From the NCBI GenBank assembly GCA_024220505.1, contig JAKZZE010000004.1:744001-808000 (forward strand): 64,000 nucleotides of DNA. Direction: 5' to 3'. Position 1 is the first letter of the stretch. Each line of letters starts with the position of its first letter. Both the position numbers and the translations under genes were made by a program. Shown here piece by piece: positions 1 through 10,782 of this stretch. Origin of the DNA: Rhizopus arrhizus. Taxonomy: Eukaryota; Mucoromycota; Mucoromycetes; Mucorales; Rhizopodaceae. The notes under the pieces are model-generated. The model did not search any database. It was not told where the DNA came from and was given only the letters and a program-made list of their open reading frames with translations.

Positions 1-3000
1 CTTTTCCCAGATACGACACGCGTTAGGCGCAGACAATCCTTGATCACAGGCAACGCTTGCTATCATCAACTGATGAATAAGCCAATCGTTGCGACCATCC
101 GCAAAAACTAAATCAAGTGAGCTGAGATCAGAAAGGTATTCACCCCAGAATAAAGCAAGTCGAACAAATGAGGAAAGACCATACATATCGTAAGAGACAG
201 GCATCAGCTCATCTTTATCATCAGTGAGTGAGTCAGCCGACAAAGCCACGAAAGGATCAAGGATAGCAAGTGACAGATAATCCGTTGTGTGGTAGGTGAA
301 AGGAACAAAGAGATGTTCCCATTCTTCCTTTGTACCAAGTAGTATCGAAAGAGCGTTTTGATACGCTTCTTGATTGAAAAAGGAACTTGATAATAACTTT
401 TTGGCACGCTGGACAAAGTCAGATGGACTTGATGTAAATGTTACATCAAGGATGGAAAGTCTCATCTGTTTAACAATAGAGTAGGCCAAGTCCATACGAT
501 CACTCAAAATAGTACCAGAGATCGAGTCCCAAACAGCAGCTGCTTTTACTTGGATATCTCGATAGAGATTCATTTCTTCATCATTTTCCTCTACATCATC
601 ATAGTGATGTGGTCTTTGGCTGGTAAATATAGCGTCAAATATTTGGGAAGGAATATTAGCAAATGATTCCTTTTCTGATATTTTTTTTGCATTTTCGTCA
701 TCTTGAGTCAGTCTTTCCATCATATTCAATGTAGATACAACGGCTTTAAGGCCTTGAACATGATGTTCTCCTCTGTTAAAGTCCATCAAACATGTCTCCA
801 AATTAGATAAAACTACTGCTACGGTAGCATCAGATAATATCTGATAAGCTAAACATATATAAAAAAGAATGGTGAATAAGTAACTGTGACTAGGAACAAA
901 GAAAAAATACATACAAAAGGAATGAGTTAAACTCAGACAAACAGCGTTTTCCAAGACTGGACGAGGAACACCAGTTCTAGGACTTTCTGAGAAACCTTTA
1001 ACCATTGTATCCAAGTGTTCGTGTTGGAATTTGAAATCGACTGCATTATCTTTTTTCACTTGTTCAAGGGCCAAAACAACAATCTCGGATGAATTTACTT
1101 CAGACTGTTCATGAATAGCATAGATTTTTTCAATAAATTCGTTCCACAATTGCTTGGCTTCTTCTCGATCACTTAATCTAACGACAGCAGCTACATAGAA
1201 TGAAGTTAAAGGGGCAATAGGAGTTTCTTCAGATGAAAATAAGATCAATAGTTGCTTAACAGCTCCAGCTATATTCTGTATTTCTTTAATAGCCATTTCA
1301 TAAGAGCTGATAAGCTGGTTGGCTAAGGTCAGTAAATCAAAAGACTTATTTTTGTGTACAACACTTGAAACGATGGATTCGTACAAGAGGCGTTTAACCA
1401 TATCGTTTGTGATTTCATCAATAGCAACGCTTTTCTTAATTTCCTGAGATGTGCATACCAGAAAGTTGCCAGTCTTTTGAGAAAATGAACTCATGTCAAA
1501 CATGTCACGTGTAACTGTAGAGCTGCAATCAACAATTGTCTGAATAAAAAGCTGATCAAGTTGAGACCATAAAGAGGTGGATAAATCTATTTTTATTTGT
1601 ATTAGTACACAAACCGATATTGCCTTCATATGTCCTTCTAGTTTACCTTTTGTGCTTTCAATAGAACCTAAAACATTAAGATGTTTGGCTACAATTATAT
1701 AGGCGTTGGAATCAATCTTTTCATTAATGACCTTATCACGCGAGCCCAAAAAGAAAACTACAAGCACATTCCATAGCTTATCTTGAACTAACGAAAAAGC
1801 TGTTCTCTTTGATGAATCATCGTCTTTTTTGCTATAATTAAAAGATAAGTTCCTGCTCGTATTTTTTATTTTTTTATTTTTTTTCAATTTACTTTTACCT
1901 TAAAGTGATGGCAAAGTAAACGATACATTCAATATAAGCATCGAGAAATATTTGAAAGTTGGCCTTTTCAATAAATTCAGTGTATAAACCTTTCCAAAAG
2001 TTATCAAACACGTCTGTGTAGAATTTATCAACACTTTTAATCTATAATTCTCAAGGAGTTATTTGTCTAAACAGGGAGTTCTATCTTGTGATTACCTCTT
2101 CTGGAAGGTTAGCCAACAATGCAAGCACACTAGGATAAGCAATATTGACAGAGCCATTAAGACCCAATCGAAGAAAATTATATAATTTTGGCAAAGAGGG
2201 CTTCTTTTTACTAATTATGATCCATGATTGGGGAAAGTCTATGTTATGTTAATAGATGATAATAAAATATACAAATATATTTTTTGTTTCTTTTTTTTAC
2301 TTTTGGTCATAAGCAAGAGGGCATCCCACATTTCAGAATGAGTAAAAGACTCTTTTTCAACAAAAACAGCCGCAAAAAAACTTGGACAAATCACATCCAA
2401 TCTTTTTTCCACCATGTCTATCATTCACCTCTTTTAATCCTATTATCTTACTAGTAGCAGCAACAACGCTTACCTTTCCAGCTCAACAATAGTACTTTTA
2501 TGAAGCTGTAGAGTGATTTACGTATCAATGGGCTGTTATGACTGGCAAACTTTTTCCACAAAGTTGTATCATCCAATATAATGTTGTATTCATTTTCACA
2601 ATTCATTCTTTGTTCAACTGGTAGCTCACTTATTAAATAAGAAATAATCTGAAAGCTTGACGATACAATGCGAGCGTATTTTGAGAGCATATCTTCCTTC
2701 GTAACATATCGTGCATCACTTAACGTTTCTGCAGTTTTGTACAGCAGCATATCTACCAAATAATCTAAAATCTCCTTTTGGCAAAATGATATAACTCCAG
2801 CTCTTTTATCTGCAGCAAACATTGCCTAATACACACGTATAAGTAACATGGTTTATCAAAGCAAAAAATAAAAAAAAGACATATCTCTTACTTCAAAAGA
2901 TCCCTTTGCGACACCAACAATATCCTTGCTTTGATCATGCATGGACAATAACCATGGGCCTATTATATCTTTCAAAACTGGTGCTAACTTCTTTTTGACG

Positions 3001-3556
3001 TTAAAAGTAACAAGAGCATGCACTTGATTAGCAACTAATCGCACTCGACGGTCTACTTCCAAAACAAGCTTTCCATAAGTTCCGACCTAAATGTGGCACA
3101 GTCAACACGATAAATTTTCTCTCTCAAAATCTGCTTTACCCAAGTATTCAATATAAGCCCAATAAAGTTTTTGTTTGCTTGTAAATAAGCTTCCAATTCT
3201 TCAAGCGCTTTAACCTTAGTGACAGAATCGCGTTTAGAAATTTTTTTGAAAATGACAACTAATTCAGGATCTAATTCGGGAAGCGCTATGACATCAGAAT
3301 TATCTGTTGAAGAAGGTGTTGAAGGACGTGAGGCGGCAATGATGCCTGCTGCTGGACTGTTGGCACCTACAAATTGAGCGAAGCCGCCAAGATTATCTAG
3401 GCTGAAGGCATTAGCAGAAGTGGCGCTTGCCAACTCAGCAGCGCGACTTTATAAGAAGTCAGTACTTAGTTTATATTTTGAAGTTTTCTATATGTTTTAC
3501 CTGCTACTTGCAGGCTTCAGATTTCCTTTCACTCTGGGCTGCTTTTGTTTACCCAT
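1..3556 (-). CDS. LTN1: Listerin E3 ubiquitin ligase, N-terminal 1,026 codons (runs off the left edge)
   Basis: Listerin (Ltn1/Rkr1) is the ribosome-quality-control ligase that ubiquitinates nascent chains on stalled 60S subunits. Nine exons read open in phase: 3556-3501, 3446-3140, 3086-2892, 2825-2474, 2417-2301, 2238-2096, 2041-1899, 1831-915 and 848 to the edge, with introns of 53-67 nt. The start was placed at 3556 because the family N-terminus (a GK-rich peptide followed by SSSRAAELA) appears only when a 54-nt intron is removed. Family landmarks are the LDPELVVIFKKISKRDS block near residue 65 and YGKLVLEVDRRVRLVAN near 120, followed by HEAT-like helical repeats. The C-terminal RWD and RING domains would lie beyond the window, so the ligase module is not seen here. 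Identification rests on these N-terminal motifs. Confidence 0.88.
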
Positions 3557-3571
3557 TTGTGTTTGCAAAAG

Positions 3572-3619
<48 letters not shown>
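3572..3619. repeat. Poly-A tract of about 48 bases
   Basis: An uninterrupted A run lies in the roughly 100-bp gap between the LTN1 start codon (3556) and the ERG24 stop codon (3660). It is a nucleosome-disfavouring poly(dA:dT) element in the only space available for the LTN1 promoter and the ERG24 3' end. Exact length may reflect assembly of a homopolymer. Confidence 0.9.
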
Positions 3620-3620
<1 letters not shown>

Positions 3621-3659
3621 GGAAAATGAAATGCTTTAATTTATGATGAAATATTGGCG

Positions 3660-5233
3660 TTAGTAAATCCCTGCAAAAAAAAGCAGAAGTTAGTGAAAAT
3701 GTACGCCACTGTTTGTAAAAAAGAAAATTTACCAGGAATTATTCTATATTGCACAGTATTACAATACTTTTCCCAATCTACTCCATATTTTGTTCTGCAT
3801 TTATGATCATCTCTTCTTTCGCGGTGAATTAAAAGAATAGCGAAATAAATAGGATAGAAATAAGGAATAATTGAACCAAAGCCGCAAGGCAAGCTCCAAG
3901 CTAAAGCCATAAGCCAATCTCCAAGATAGTTGATATGGCGTGACATGCCCCACCATCCAGAAGTTATCAGTTTACTACCTAGCTTTGTCTCTATATACTC
4001 GAGCTCTACAATATAAAAAGAACTATTAAAATTTACACTCTTTCTGTTATATTATATTGCTTACGCTTAGAACTTTTGCTTGTTGGGTTCTCACGAAATT
4101 CATTCTTTTGTGAGTTGGAGCTTCTAAAGATATAATAACCAAGAAAGTTGATAAATAAAATAACACCAAATTCAAGCCAACTTATAGTGCGAGGGAAATC
4201 AACCAAATAACGAGCTTGAAGGGTATAATTGAATGGGACCCAAGAATAACAGCCAAAAGCAAGCATAAAGCCAAATCCATCTTTTATATAATGATTAGTG
4301 ATCTAGTATTAAAGCTTTTATATATGTACCTGTTGTAATATCCATAGTAGTCAGGAGAGCTTTTTCGTACCAAAGAGCATCAATCACATACCAAGATTGA
4401 AGAAATTGAACAAGAACCATAGATTTAGTGATATAACCGAGATTTATGAACTGTTTAGCTGCCAAACAATAATTGATGAATAACCATCCAATGAGCCCAG
4501 GACGAAGCTCGGTAAAAAACTTAATGTCGAAACTTCCTATATGAGGATTCAGCTCTCTTCCAATCATAAACTAAACAAAGAAAAAGATAAGCGATCATCC
4601 TATAATACAGCATACTACTAACTTACATCGTAAATTAAGTTTCCACTATTTCCTCCCAGTGCCAACAACTTGTTAGAATTAAAGCTATTAATGTAAACAA
4701 AAAAAGATATAGCGTAGCTAAAAACAATTGAAGCAAAGGCCAATTCTGTAAAGTGACTATATACATATTGAAGAGACCAAAGCCCTGCACTTTTCAAAAA
4801 GCAAAGAGCTACCAGTAGAATCGCAACGTAAGAAATAAACCCTATAAATACCAATTAAAAAGTGTTCGTAACCCCCTTTTTATTTTCTTGACTAACCATT
4901 CAATCTATACTTGTGCCTTGTCTTATCTCTCATTAGAGTGCCATGAACATCTTCTCCTGGTAATACTTTGTAAAACAAGGCTAATAAGCCCACAAATCCA
5001 CAGTAGACAAAAAAGGCACCAAAGTCAAATAAGCGTATTAAATGACTTATTGTAAATCTTGACTGAAGAAAGCCTCTCCAATCAGCAAATAACTCCTGAG
5101 ATGGATAACCAGTCGGATCACAACAGCTTGCAAGAAAAAGCTCAAGAATTGGCAAGCCTACAATCATGGCAAATGCACCCAATGGCCCACCAAAATCGTA
5201 ATAATATGTTTTAGGATTAAGCTCTTTTGTCAT
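3660..5233 (-). CDS. ERG24: Delta(14)-sterol reductase
   Basis: ERG24 uses NADPH to reduce the C14-15 double bond left after lanosterol C14 demethylation, in the endoplasmic reticulum branch of ergosterol synthesis. Six exons (5233-4897, 4841-4627, 4570-4330, 4280-4065, 4005-3733, 3670-3660) join in phase to a 430-residue protein, the usual family length. The N-terminus [20 protein letters not shown], the LTTMD...[10 protein letters not shown] block, [25 protein letters not shown] and the C-terminal RIIPGIY are hallmark ERG24/lamin-B-receptor family motifs, spread over several hydrophobic membrane segments. The start at 5233 is the first ATG in the reading frame and gives the family N-terminus. 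The last exon is only 11 nt and supplies the terminal GIY. ERG4 (C24 reductase) is the main alternative, but the N-terminus favours ERG24. Confidence 0.92.
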
Positions 5234-5394
5234 TGGTTGATAACGGAAAAACAAAGAAACAATCAAAAATACTGTAGTTTATATATATACTAACTTATCG
5301 GCAACTACATCCGCATAATAATAGAGTAGCAAAGTAAAAATTTATGAAAATTGTAAAATCCCAGACTTTCTGTATTTATATCCGTGAAGTAATA

Positions 5395-7027
5395 CTAAGC
5401 GGTTCCCGAATGATCGTATGCTCTACGCTTTTTGGCTATAGATGAATCTTGGTTAAAGAATGAAATTCAATTACATTTTAAAAAGTACATACGATCTCGA
5501 AGAACGCTGTAGGCTGCCGATATGGATTGGAATTTGACTTTAGCTTGTTTCTTTTCCTCTTGGTCAGAAAATCTATCAGGATGGTACTTCATTGCTAGCC
5601 TAATTATAAAATACAAATTAAATTATAAAAGTGTTTATATGTTGCCAGTACCCTCTAAATGCACTCTGGATCTCAGATTGTGTTGCTGTTGTAGGAACGT
5701 TCAGTGAGCGATAGTATCCTTTTAAATCATTATTGCTGCTGTTAGAATTCCAAGAAGATTGATTCGCTTTTTCTTCACGCCACGTACGACGTCTTTCCTG
5801 GTATTCAAAAGCCGCATAGCCTTTTACCCAATCTTCATCCCAAGCAGAAGAGTCTTGAGCCATAGATCTTATTTCATGCTGCTGCATCAAATCCCGTATA
5901 TATAATGAAATAATTGGGTAATACAAAGTTAGCATAGACACAGTTACTGTTGGCAGCACAATTCCAATCTATGATGCTTTCAGTATGCTTACACTAATAA
6001 AAGGGAGTTTCACCAATACTCACCCAAAAAGACCCACTTGCGCCACCCCACCCAATACCACCTGTCATAGCCATAATTGTAGCCATTCCAGCAGCAGATG
6101 TAATTGCAGATCTTTGCCAATTATAAGCCTTTGTACCACCTACCGTCAAATCTTGTCCATTGACAAATGTTCGAAGCGTTCTTCCCATATAGTTTACAGA
6201 AAAAATATAAGCAGGATAATATACCGGTGAAACAACAACATTCTCTAACTGAATGTTTATTTTTAAAAATCGAGTCTCATCCATATTATACACTTTGCGC
6301 AGATACTCGTCAGCAAAAGTTTCCTCCGTTGACTGAATATAGCTTTTAGCAAATCTCAATGCTGTATTTGGATATATAGTAAATGGGTCTATCCTGCGAA
6401 ATTCACTGTCTACAAGAGAGGGTGTAAAAGGAACAGCACTTTCAAGCGCTGGTCCAGTAGTGATGGATTCGACAAGACCACGTCGATATCTGTGTGACGC
6501 ATATATTTGAAGTTTGTGATGGCCTAAAGGATGATAGTCTCTTGTAAACTGATGCTTTGTTGGAACCCAAGCCCAATCTGTATCCCAACGAGATTCATTT
6601 TTCTTTGTTGCTGGATTATAATGTGTTCTTATTGTACGTCGACCCTGTTTTTTTTTTGCATAAATAAATTATTCTTTTTTGGATTATACGCCATAGGGTT
6701 TTACCACTTGGGCTTGCTCAATAGTTGAGTGAACAGTGGCTGAAACAACCCAGAATGGTAGAAATGATTGCTCTGGTGGTGAAGTTTGTGATAGTTTTAC
6801 AGAGAAAAATCCCGTACCATGATAACGCTCAAAAATCTATATGATTTCATAGTTAGTGAACAGTTTTTTTAAGGTAATTTTATTTCTACCTCTGAGGCTG
6901 CATTCACGTGCTGAGCGAAAGGAATAGCCATAATTTTTTTAGGTGAGGGGCCTGAGCTTGACCATCTTAAAGGGATAAACGAATATTTTGGTCGAAAAGA
7001 GCGACATTTCTGTAATAAACCAAGCAT
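5395..7027 (-). CDS. Membrane protein with C-terminal J domain, probably mitochondrial
   Basis: Six exons (7027-6890, 6836-6705, 6644-6024, 5968-5652, 5599-5493, 5435-5395) give 451 residues. The first 25 residues are Arg-rich, Asp/Glu-free and Ser-rich, like a mitochondrial presequence. Residues around 250-290 carry a VYYPAYIFSVNYMGR...VNGQ block resembling a beta-rich motif seen in membrane proteins. Two hydrophobic segments follow (about 295-345). The last 65 residues are a J domain: YYRSLNVP...SEIQSAFRG, then the HPD motif in MKYHPDRF and SAAYSVLRDPKKRRAYD. HPD is what stimulates Hsp70 ATPase in the family, so the protein should recruit an Hsp70 at a membrane. J domains are more often N-terminal. 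I do not recognise the long N-terminal region. It is divergent from the eS12 gene with 235 bp between starts. Confidence 0.8.
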
Positions 7028-7262
7028 GAAAAAAGAGAAAAAACATAAATCTGCGACTGCTTGATTTGGGGTTTTAAAAACGTCGTAATTTAAAATCTTT
7101 TTAATTCAAAGTGCAACATGTTTTATAAAACATCCTCTTTTTTAGCGTCAAGGTAAATAATAAAGACATCCATCTGCAAGTTTTGTATGCTTGCTGGATG
7201 GATGAAATAAGATGATCAATAACACTCTACCTTAACAGTGCCTAATACAGAACCGAAGAACC
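7028..7262. promoter_or_regulatory. Shared divergent promoter, J-protein and eS12
   Basis: The 235 bp between the two start codons must hold both promoters. I see no clear TATA box; a direct repeat of GGATG near 7196-7203 is the only visible sub-structure. Inference from gene layout. Confidence 0.45.
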
Positions 7263-7744
7263 ATGTCTGCTGAACAGATTATTGAGAACCAAGAAGTTGA
7301 AGTCACTGTTGAATCTACCAATGGAGGCGGCATGTCTGTCGAAGACGCCCTCCAAGAGGTTCTTCACCGTGCCTTGGTTCACGATGGTCTTGCTCGCGGC
7401 TTGAGGGAGGCTGTCAAGGCTTTGGACAGGTAATGAAGATGAGAATCCGATGACGCGTCTGTTATTAAACATTACATAGACGCCAGGCTCATCTGGCTGT
7501 TCTGTGCGAGTCCTGCACCGAACAGGAGTACGTGAAGCTTATTGAAGCACTTTGTGCTGAACATAATATTAATCTTATCAAGGTTGCTGATCCCAAGAAG
7601 CTCGGTGAATGGGTTGGTTTATGCAAAATCGATAGAGAAGGAAATGCCCGCAAAGTCGTTGGTTGCTCATCAGTTGCTGTTACTGATTTTGGAGAAGAAT
7701 CTGAAGCTATGAATGTTCTTTTGGATTATTTCAAAACTCGTTAA
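7263..7744 (+). CDS. RPS12: 40S ribosomal protein eS12
   Basis: Component of the small ribosomal subunit (beak region). Two exons, 7263-7429 and 7480-7744, with a 50-nt intron splitting an Arg codon, give 143 residues, the expected size. The sequence contains the eS12/L7Ae-fold core: [38 protein letters not shown], and the conserved [15 protein letters not shown] followed by [15 protein letters not shown]. The acidic N-terminus ([16 protein letters not shown]) is also typical. The gene converges on uL23 (173 bp between stop codons). Confidence 0.97.
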
Positions 7745-7916
7745 TTTATCGTTAAAATAAAACTTTACACTTGATATCGTGTAATAAAATAATGTTTTTC
7801 TTTTGGCTCTTTTGTATCTCACACATATACACTACAAAATCATCACAATATTCACTGTTCCCAATAACAAGTAATAATAAAATCAAGTTTTGACGATAAA
7901 ACAATACTTTAATTGT

Positions 7917-8581
7917 TTAAATGAAACCAATCTTGTTAGCAACATCAAGAGCATCGACATCAGCAGTCAAACGAACGAAGGCCTTCTTGTTACCAGAGGT
8001 AGTAATCAAAGTGTTGACAGTAGCAACCTCAACGTCATAAAGTCTCTTGACAGCATCCTTGATTTGGTGCTTGTTGGCCTTGACGTCAACAAGGAAAGTC
8101 AAAGTGTTGTGTTCTTCAATCTTCTTCATGGCAGTTTCGGTGTTAAGGGGTTGACGAACAATACGGTATTGGTCCATACGGGGAGCGTGGGCAACAGACT
8201 TACGGGCATACTTGGGAGCACGCTTCAAGACCAAAGTCTTGGGACGGTGGAAGTGTGTAGTGGTACGAACCTTGCGGACAGACTTGCTGTGAACACCCTT
8301 GAGGGCGGACTTCTTGGCGTTAAGAGCCTTGGTGGAAGCTATATTGAATTATTATTGTTTAGCTTCGTCGCTTTAGTTGAAATGAAGAGAAAAGGAAGAG
8401 ATGAGAGAATTGTTATAATGAACAAAAATGCATGTGTCTACAAGCTTCACATTTTACATGAAACTGTGGCGAATTCAGCATTATATCAACATCAATCCAT
8501 TTGTATATCTCTTTCTTTCATCGATATCCTCTCTCCCTCTCTCTAATGGTATATTATGTGGTGGTTACCTTGGTTGGCCAT
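7917..8581 (-). CDS. RPL25: 60S ribosomal protein uL23 (L23a/L25)
   Basis: uL23 sits at the polypeptide exit tunnel and docks SRP and chaperones. Exon 2 (8338-7917) encodes the whole conserved body: FHRPKTL, then [44 protein letters not shown] and the C-terminus [12 protein letters not shown]. The first exon is only 13 nt (8581-8569, MANQ plus one base) and was chosen because its donor GTAACC and phase join exactly to the Ala-Ser-Thr start of exon 2; total 144 residues. The 230-nt intron is several times longer than other introns in the window. The N-terminal Lys/Ala-rich extension is shorter than in animals. Confidence 0.95.
8339..8568 (-). other. Unusually long (230 nt) intron of the uL23 gene
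   Basis: Most introns here are 48-70 nt; this one is 230 nt and follows a 13-nt exon. Early introns of ribosomal-protein genes often carry regulatory or snoRNA sequences in fungi. I looked for C/D box signatures and found only imperfect ones, so no RNA is called. Confidence 0.6.
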
Positions 8582-8717
8582 TTTTAAGATTGATCTACCA
8601 ACAATTCTGGAAAGGAGGGCTTTACTGCTTTGCTGTTTTCTTGGTTGGCAAAAGCATTAGAAACCAACCACTGACTTCCGGCTCGGACCCTCTAATGGCT
8701 CGGAAATTGAAGTGTCA

Positions 8718-8732
8718 TTATTTATAAATACA
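8718..8732 (-). promoter_or_regulatory. TATA-like element upstream of uL23
   Basis: A near-symmetric TATTTATAAATA lies about 140 bp upstream of the uL23 ATG. Position relative to a transcription start is unknown, so the call is tentative. Confidence 0.35.
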
Positions 8733-9077
8733 GTTAAAGAAACTAGGTTGAGCCAATGAAAAAAAAAATTTTGGTCAATTTAAAATTGAATTGAGACACG
8801 GTTGCCAAAATGGGACACCAATGCGAAAATGGGACAAAGGAGAGACAGAATGTTAGTTTTTTTTTTTTTTTTTGGACAAATAACAATTGATTTTAAAATG
8901 TTTAACTCACCTTTTTTTGAAAAAAGCGAAAATGGAAATCACACAGGAGTTTTGTAGATTGAAGGTAGTTAGTACATTATCCGTAAGCTTAAGAGAAAAA
9001 AACTTATCCAACTTACACTGTACAGAAGTATGAGAGAGTCATATCAATCACACGGAAAGTTGGCCACTGGGATCTAA

Positions 9078-9329
9078 CTAACGCACAAAGGCATCAAGGC
9101 GCTGATTTTTGTTTTTTGCAGCAAATAAAAATATATCCAGTATGTTATGAGCAGCCATGATATCACGATTCCATATGATATTGCAATTGTTTTGCTTACA
9201 CTGCAATACTGTATGTACTCTTCGTTTTGATTTGGCGGTTACAACATTGTCTACGTTTCTAGTCTTGCATTTGTTATGGGTTCGTTCTTGAAGAAAAGAT
9301 ACATCTTTGTTATCAACAACTATGTTGAA
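9078..9329 (-). pseudogene. Decayed TnpB/Fanzor-like nuclease C-terminus (RuvC-III plus zinc-ribbon remnant)
   Basis: An 84-codon open block, closed upstream by an in-frame TGA at 9330-9332, ends with a stop at 9078. Its visible order is HNKC (a remnant of the first zinc-ribbon knuckle), a Lys/Arg-rich linker, VHTVLQCKQNNC (second knuckle, C-x4-C), and WNRDIMAAHNILDIF. In TnpB/IS605-IS607 accessory proteins and eukaryotic Fanzors, the sequence after the zinc ribbon carries the third RuvC catalytic aspartate in an RD-x-x-A-x-N context, which matches here. The first knuckle has lost one Cys and no RuvC-I/II region is readable upstream, so this is a dead fragment. Family assignment is inference from the motif. 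Confidence 0.6.
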
Positions 9330-9459
9330 TCAAATCATAATTAAATCCGTATTGCTTTGGTCATAATAGAAAAACTCGTGAGGATAGAATGATCTATATT
9401 CTTTCACAAATTGTGTCATTGACTGTTAACAAGATGTTGCACGTATTCAGTCTGATATA

Positions 9460-9499
9460 AAAAGAACATTTGTATCATGAAAAGAACATTTTTATCATG
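9460..9499. repeat. Tandem duplication of a 20-bp unit
   Basis: Two adjacent 20-mers of the form AAAAGAACATTTxTATCATG differ at one base. Probably replication slippage within relic DNA. Confidence 0.85.
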
Positions 9500-10146
9500 A
9501 AGAGAAAGAGCAGATAGCAGTAATACTGATAAAGCAGTTTATGTAGCCATTAAAAACATAGATAACGTAAATTGTTTAGTTTTTTTAAAAAAGAATCAAA
9601 GTACACCTTTGAAATAGCCTTTTAGACGTGAATCCCTTTCTGACCTTACTCTCAATTATACTGTTGCTTGTCAGAATAACTATCTTTCTGGTTATTCATG
9701 CCTTGATCAAGTTGGGTCATAAAAGTGTATCTATCTTGTTTTAAGATTAAAAATGTACTTTTTACACTGCTAGAAAAAATCCATATTTCTAATAGTCTCG
9801 ATTAAGAAACAGTAATTGATTATCTGATATTGCCTCTAAATTATTAAGTAGGTTTTTTTTTCTCTTGAAAAATACAAGCAAAATTCTGAGAGGTCAAATG
9901 ACAGAAAGTTTAAATAGAATATATATATCAATGCCATTTCACTCAACTAAGCTCTTGATAGACAATATCTTCCAAAGATTCATAATTTAATTTCTCTGTG
10001 AGAGATATTTAAAAGTTTATTTCTGAGCCTGAATTAATTTATTTTTAAACTGCACGAACTTTTTCCCTGAAGATGCATGTCAGCTAAGCCTGGCAAATTT
10101 AATTTTTTGTGTAATTCTCCTTTCTTTTATTACAATACAATTAGAA

Positions 10147-10450
10147 ATGTCTCTTGTCAACAGACCTAACAACGTTCTTGCTAATCAAAGATACTTTCAA
10201 GTAAATTCCTTCTTATTTAGGAGAAAGAGAAGAAATCTGACTAATTGCCTTTTTTTTTGATATTAGGCACCCTCCAACACACTCTTATTCCTTCGTGGTC
10301 CCAGAGATAAACTCTTTGTCTACTCTACTGCTGCCGTCCTCGGTGTTGGATTAGTCGGTGCCCTTTATGGTGCTGTTAATATGGCTCGTGTAAGCATTAA
10401 ATAACTGCATTACAATAATAATCTAATTTTATTTATAGGGAAAGAAATAA
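10147..10450 (+). CDS. COX7: Cytochrome c oxidase subunit VIIa-like protein
   Basis: Three small exons (10147-10200, 10267-10389, 10439-10450) give 62 residues. The pattern NQRYFQAPSNTLLFLRGPRD, then a single membrane helix (YSTAAVLGVGLVGALYGAV) and a short basic tail (NMARGKK) matches the COX7A family: an N-terminal matrix arm, the KLFQ/LYLKGG-type turn and one transmembrane segment of complex IV in the inner mitochondrial membrane. The last exon encodes only GKK and stop. The small size makes the assignment to VIIa rather than another one-helix subunit less than certain. Confidence 0.75.
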
Positions 10451-10782
10451 ATTTCAAATTCAATTCAACATTCCAACATTAGAAACTAATAAAAGACGGT
10501 CCTTTTTGATTCCATATTTTATATTTTTTGTAATTATGTGTTACTGCAATGCTACATTTTGGTGTGTTTTCATTCGAATATCATGAACTGGGTTTATGTT
10601 CATTAATGTCAAACATTATTTTCATTGAGGCCATTTTTAAATTAGATTTTTAGACAAAGTTAGAAATATTAAAAGTTTTTTAGATTTACAATACAAAATT
10701 TATTAAGGTTATCAAAGTCTGCTTGAGCTTATCGTTTTTGTAAATAAAAAAAGCGTTATTTCTTGCACGCGATTTTTATTTT
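10451..10782. other. Convergent intergenic interval, COX7A and PEF protein
   Basis: 332 bp of AT-rich DNA holding the two 3' ends. Nothing else seen. Confidence 0.6.

Larger units (their letters stand above)
8582..10146. other. Gene-free interval between uL23 and COX7A
   Basis: About 1.5 kb between divergent genes. It contains the uL23 promoter, a 16-base T run near 8857, two copies of AAAATGGGACA (8811-8836), the TnpB/Fanzor-like relic at 9078-9329, and a tandem 20-bp duplication at 9460-9499. The remainder is AT-rich with no open frame I can support. Confidence 0.7.

Noticed and set aside
7890..8546. 218-residue plus-strand frame over uL23
   Set aside because: It is antisense to the conserved ribosomal protein exon and its intron; no independent signal.
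8339..8568. C/D box snoRNA in the uL23 intron
   Set aside because: Only partial box-like matches (TTGATG, CTGA); no convincing pairing of terminal stems.
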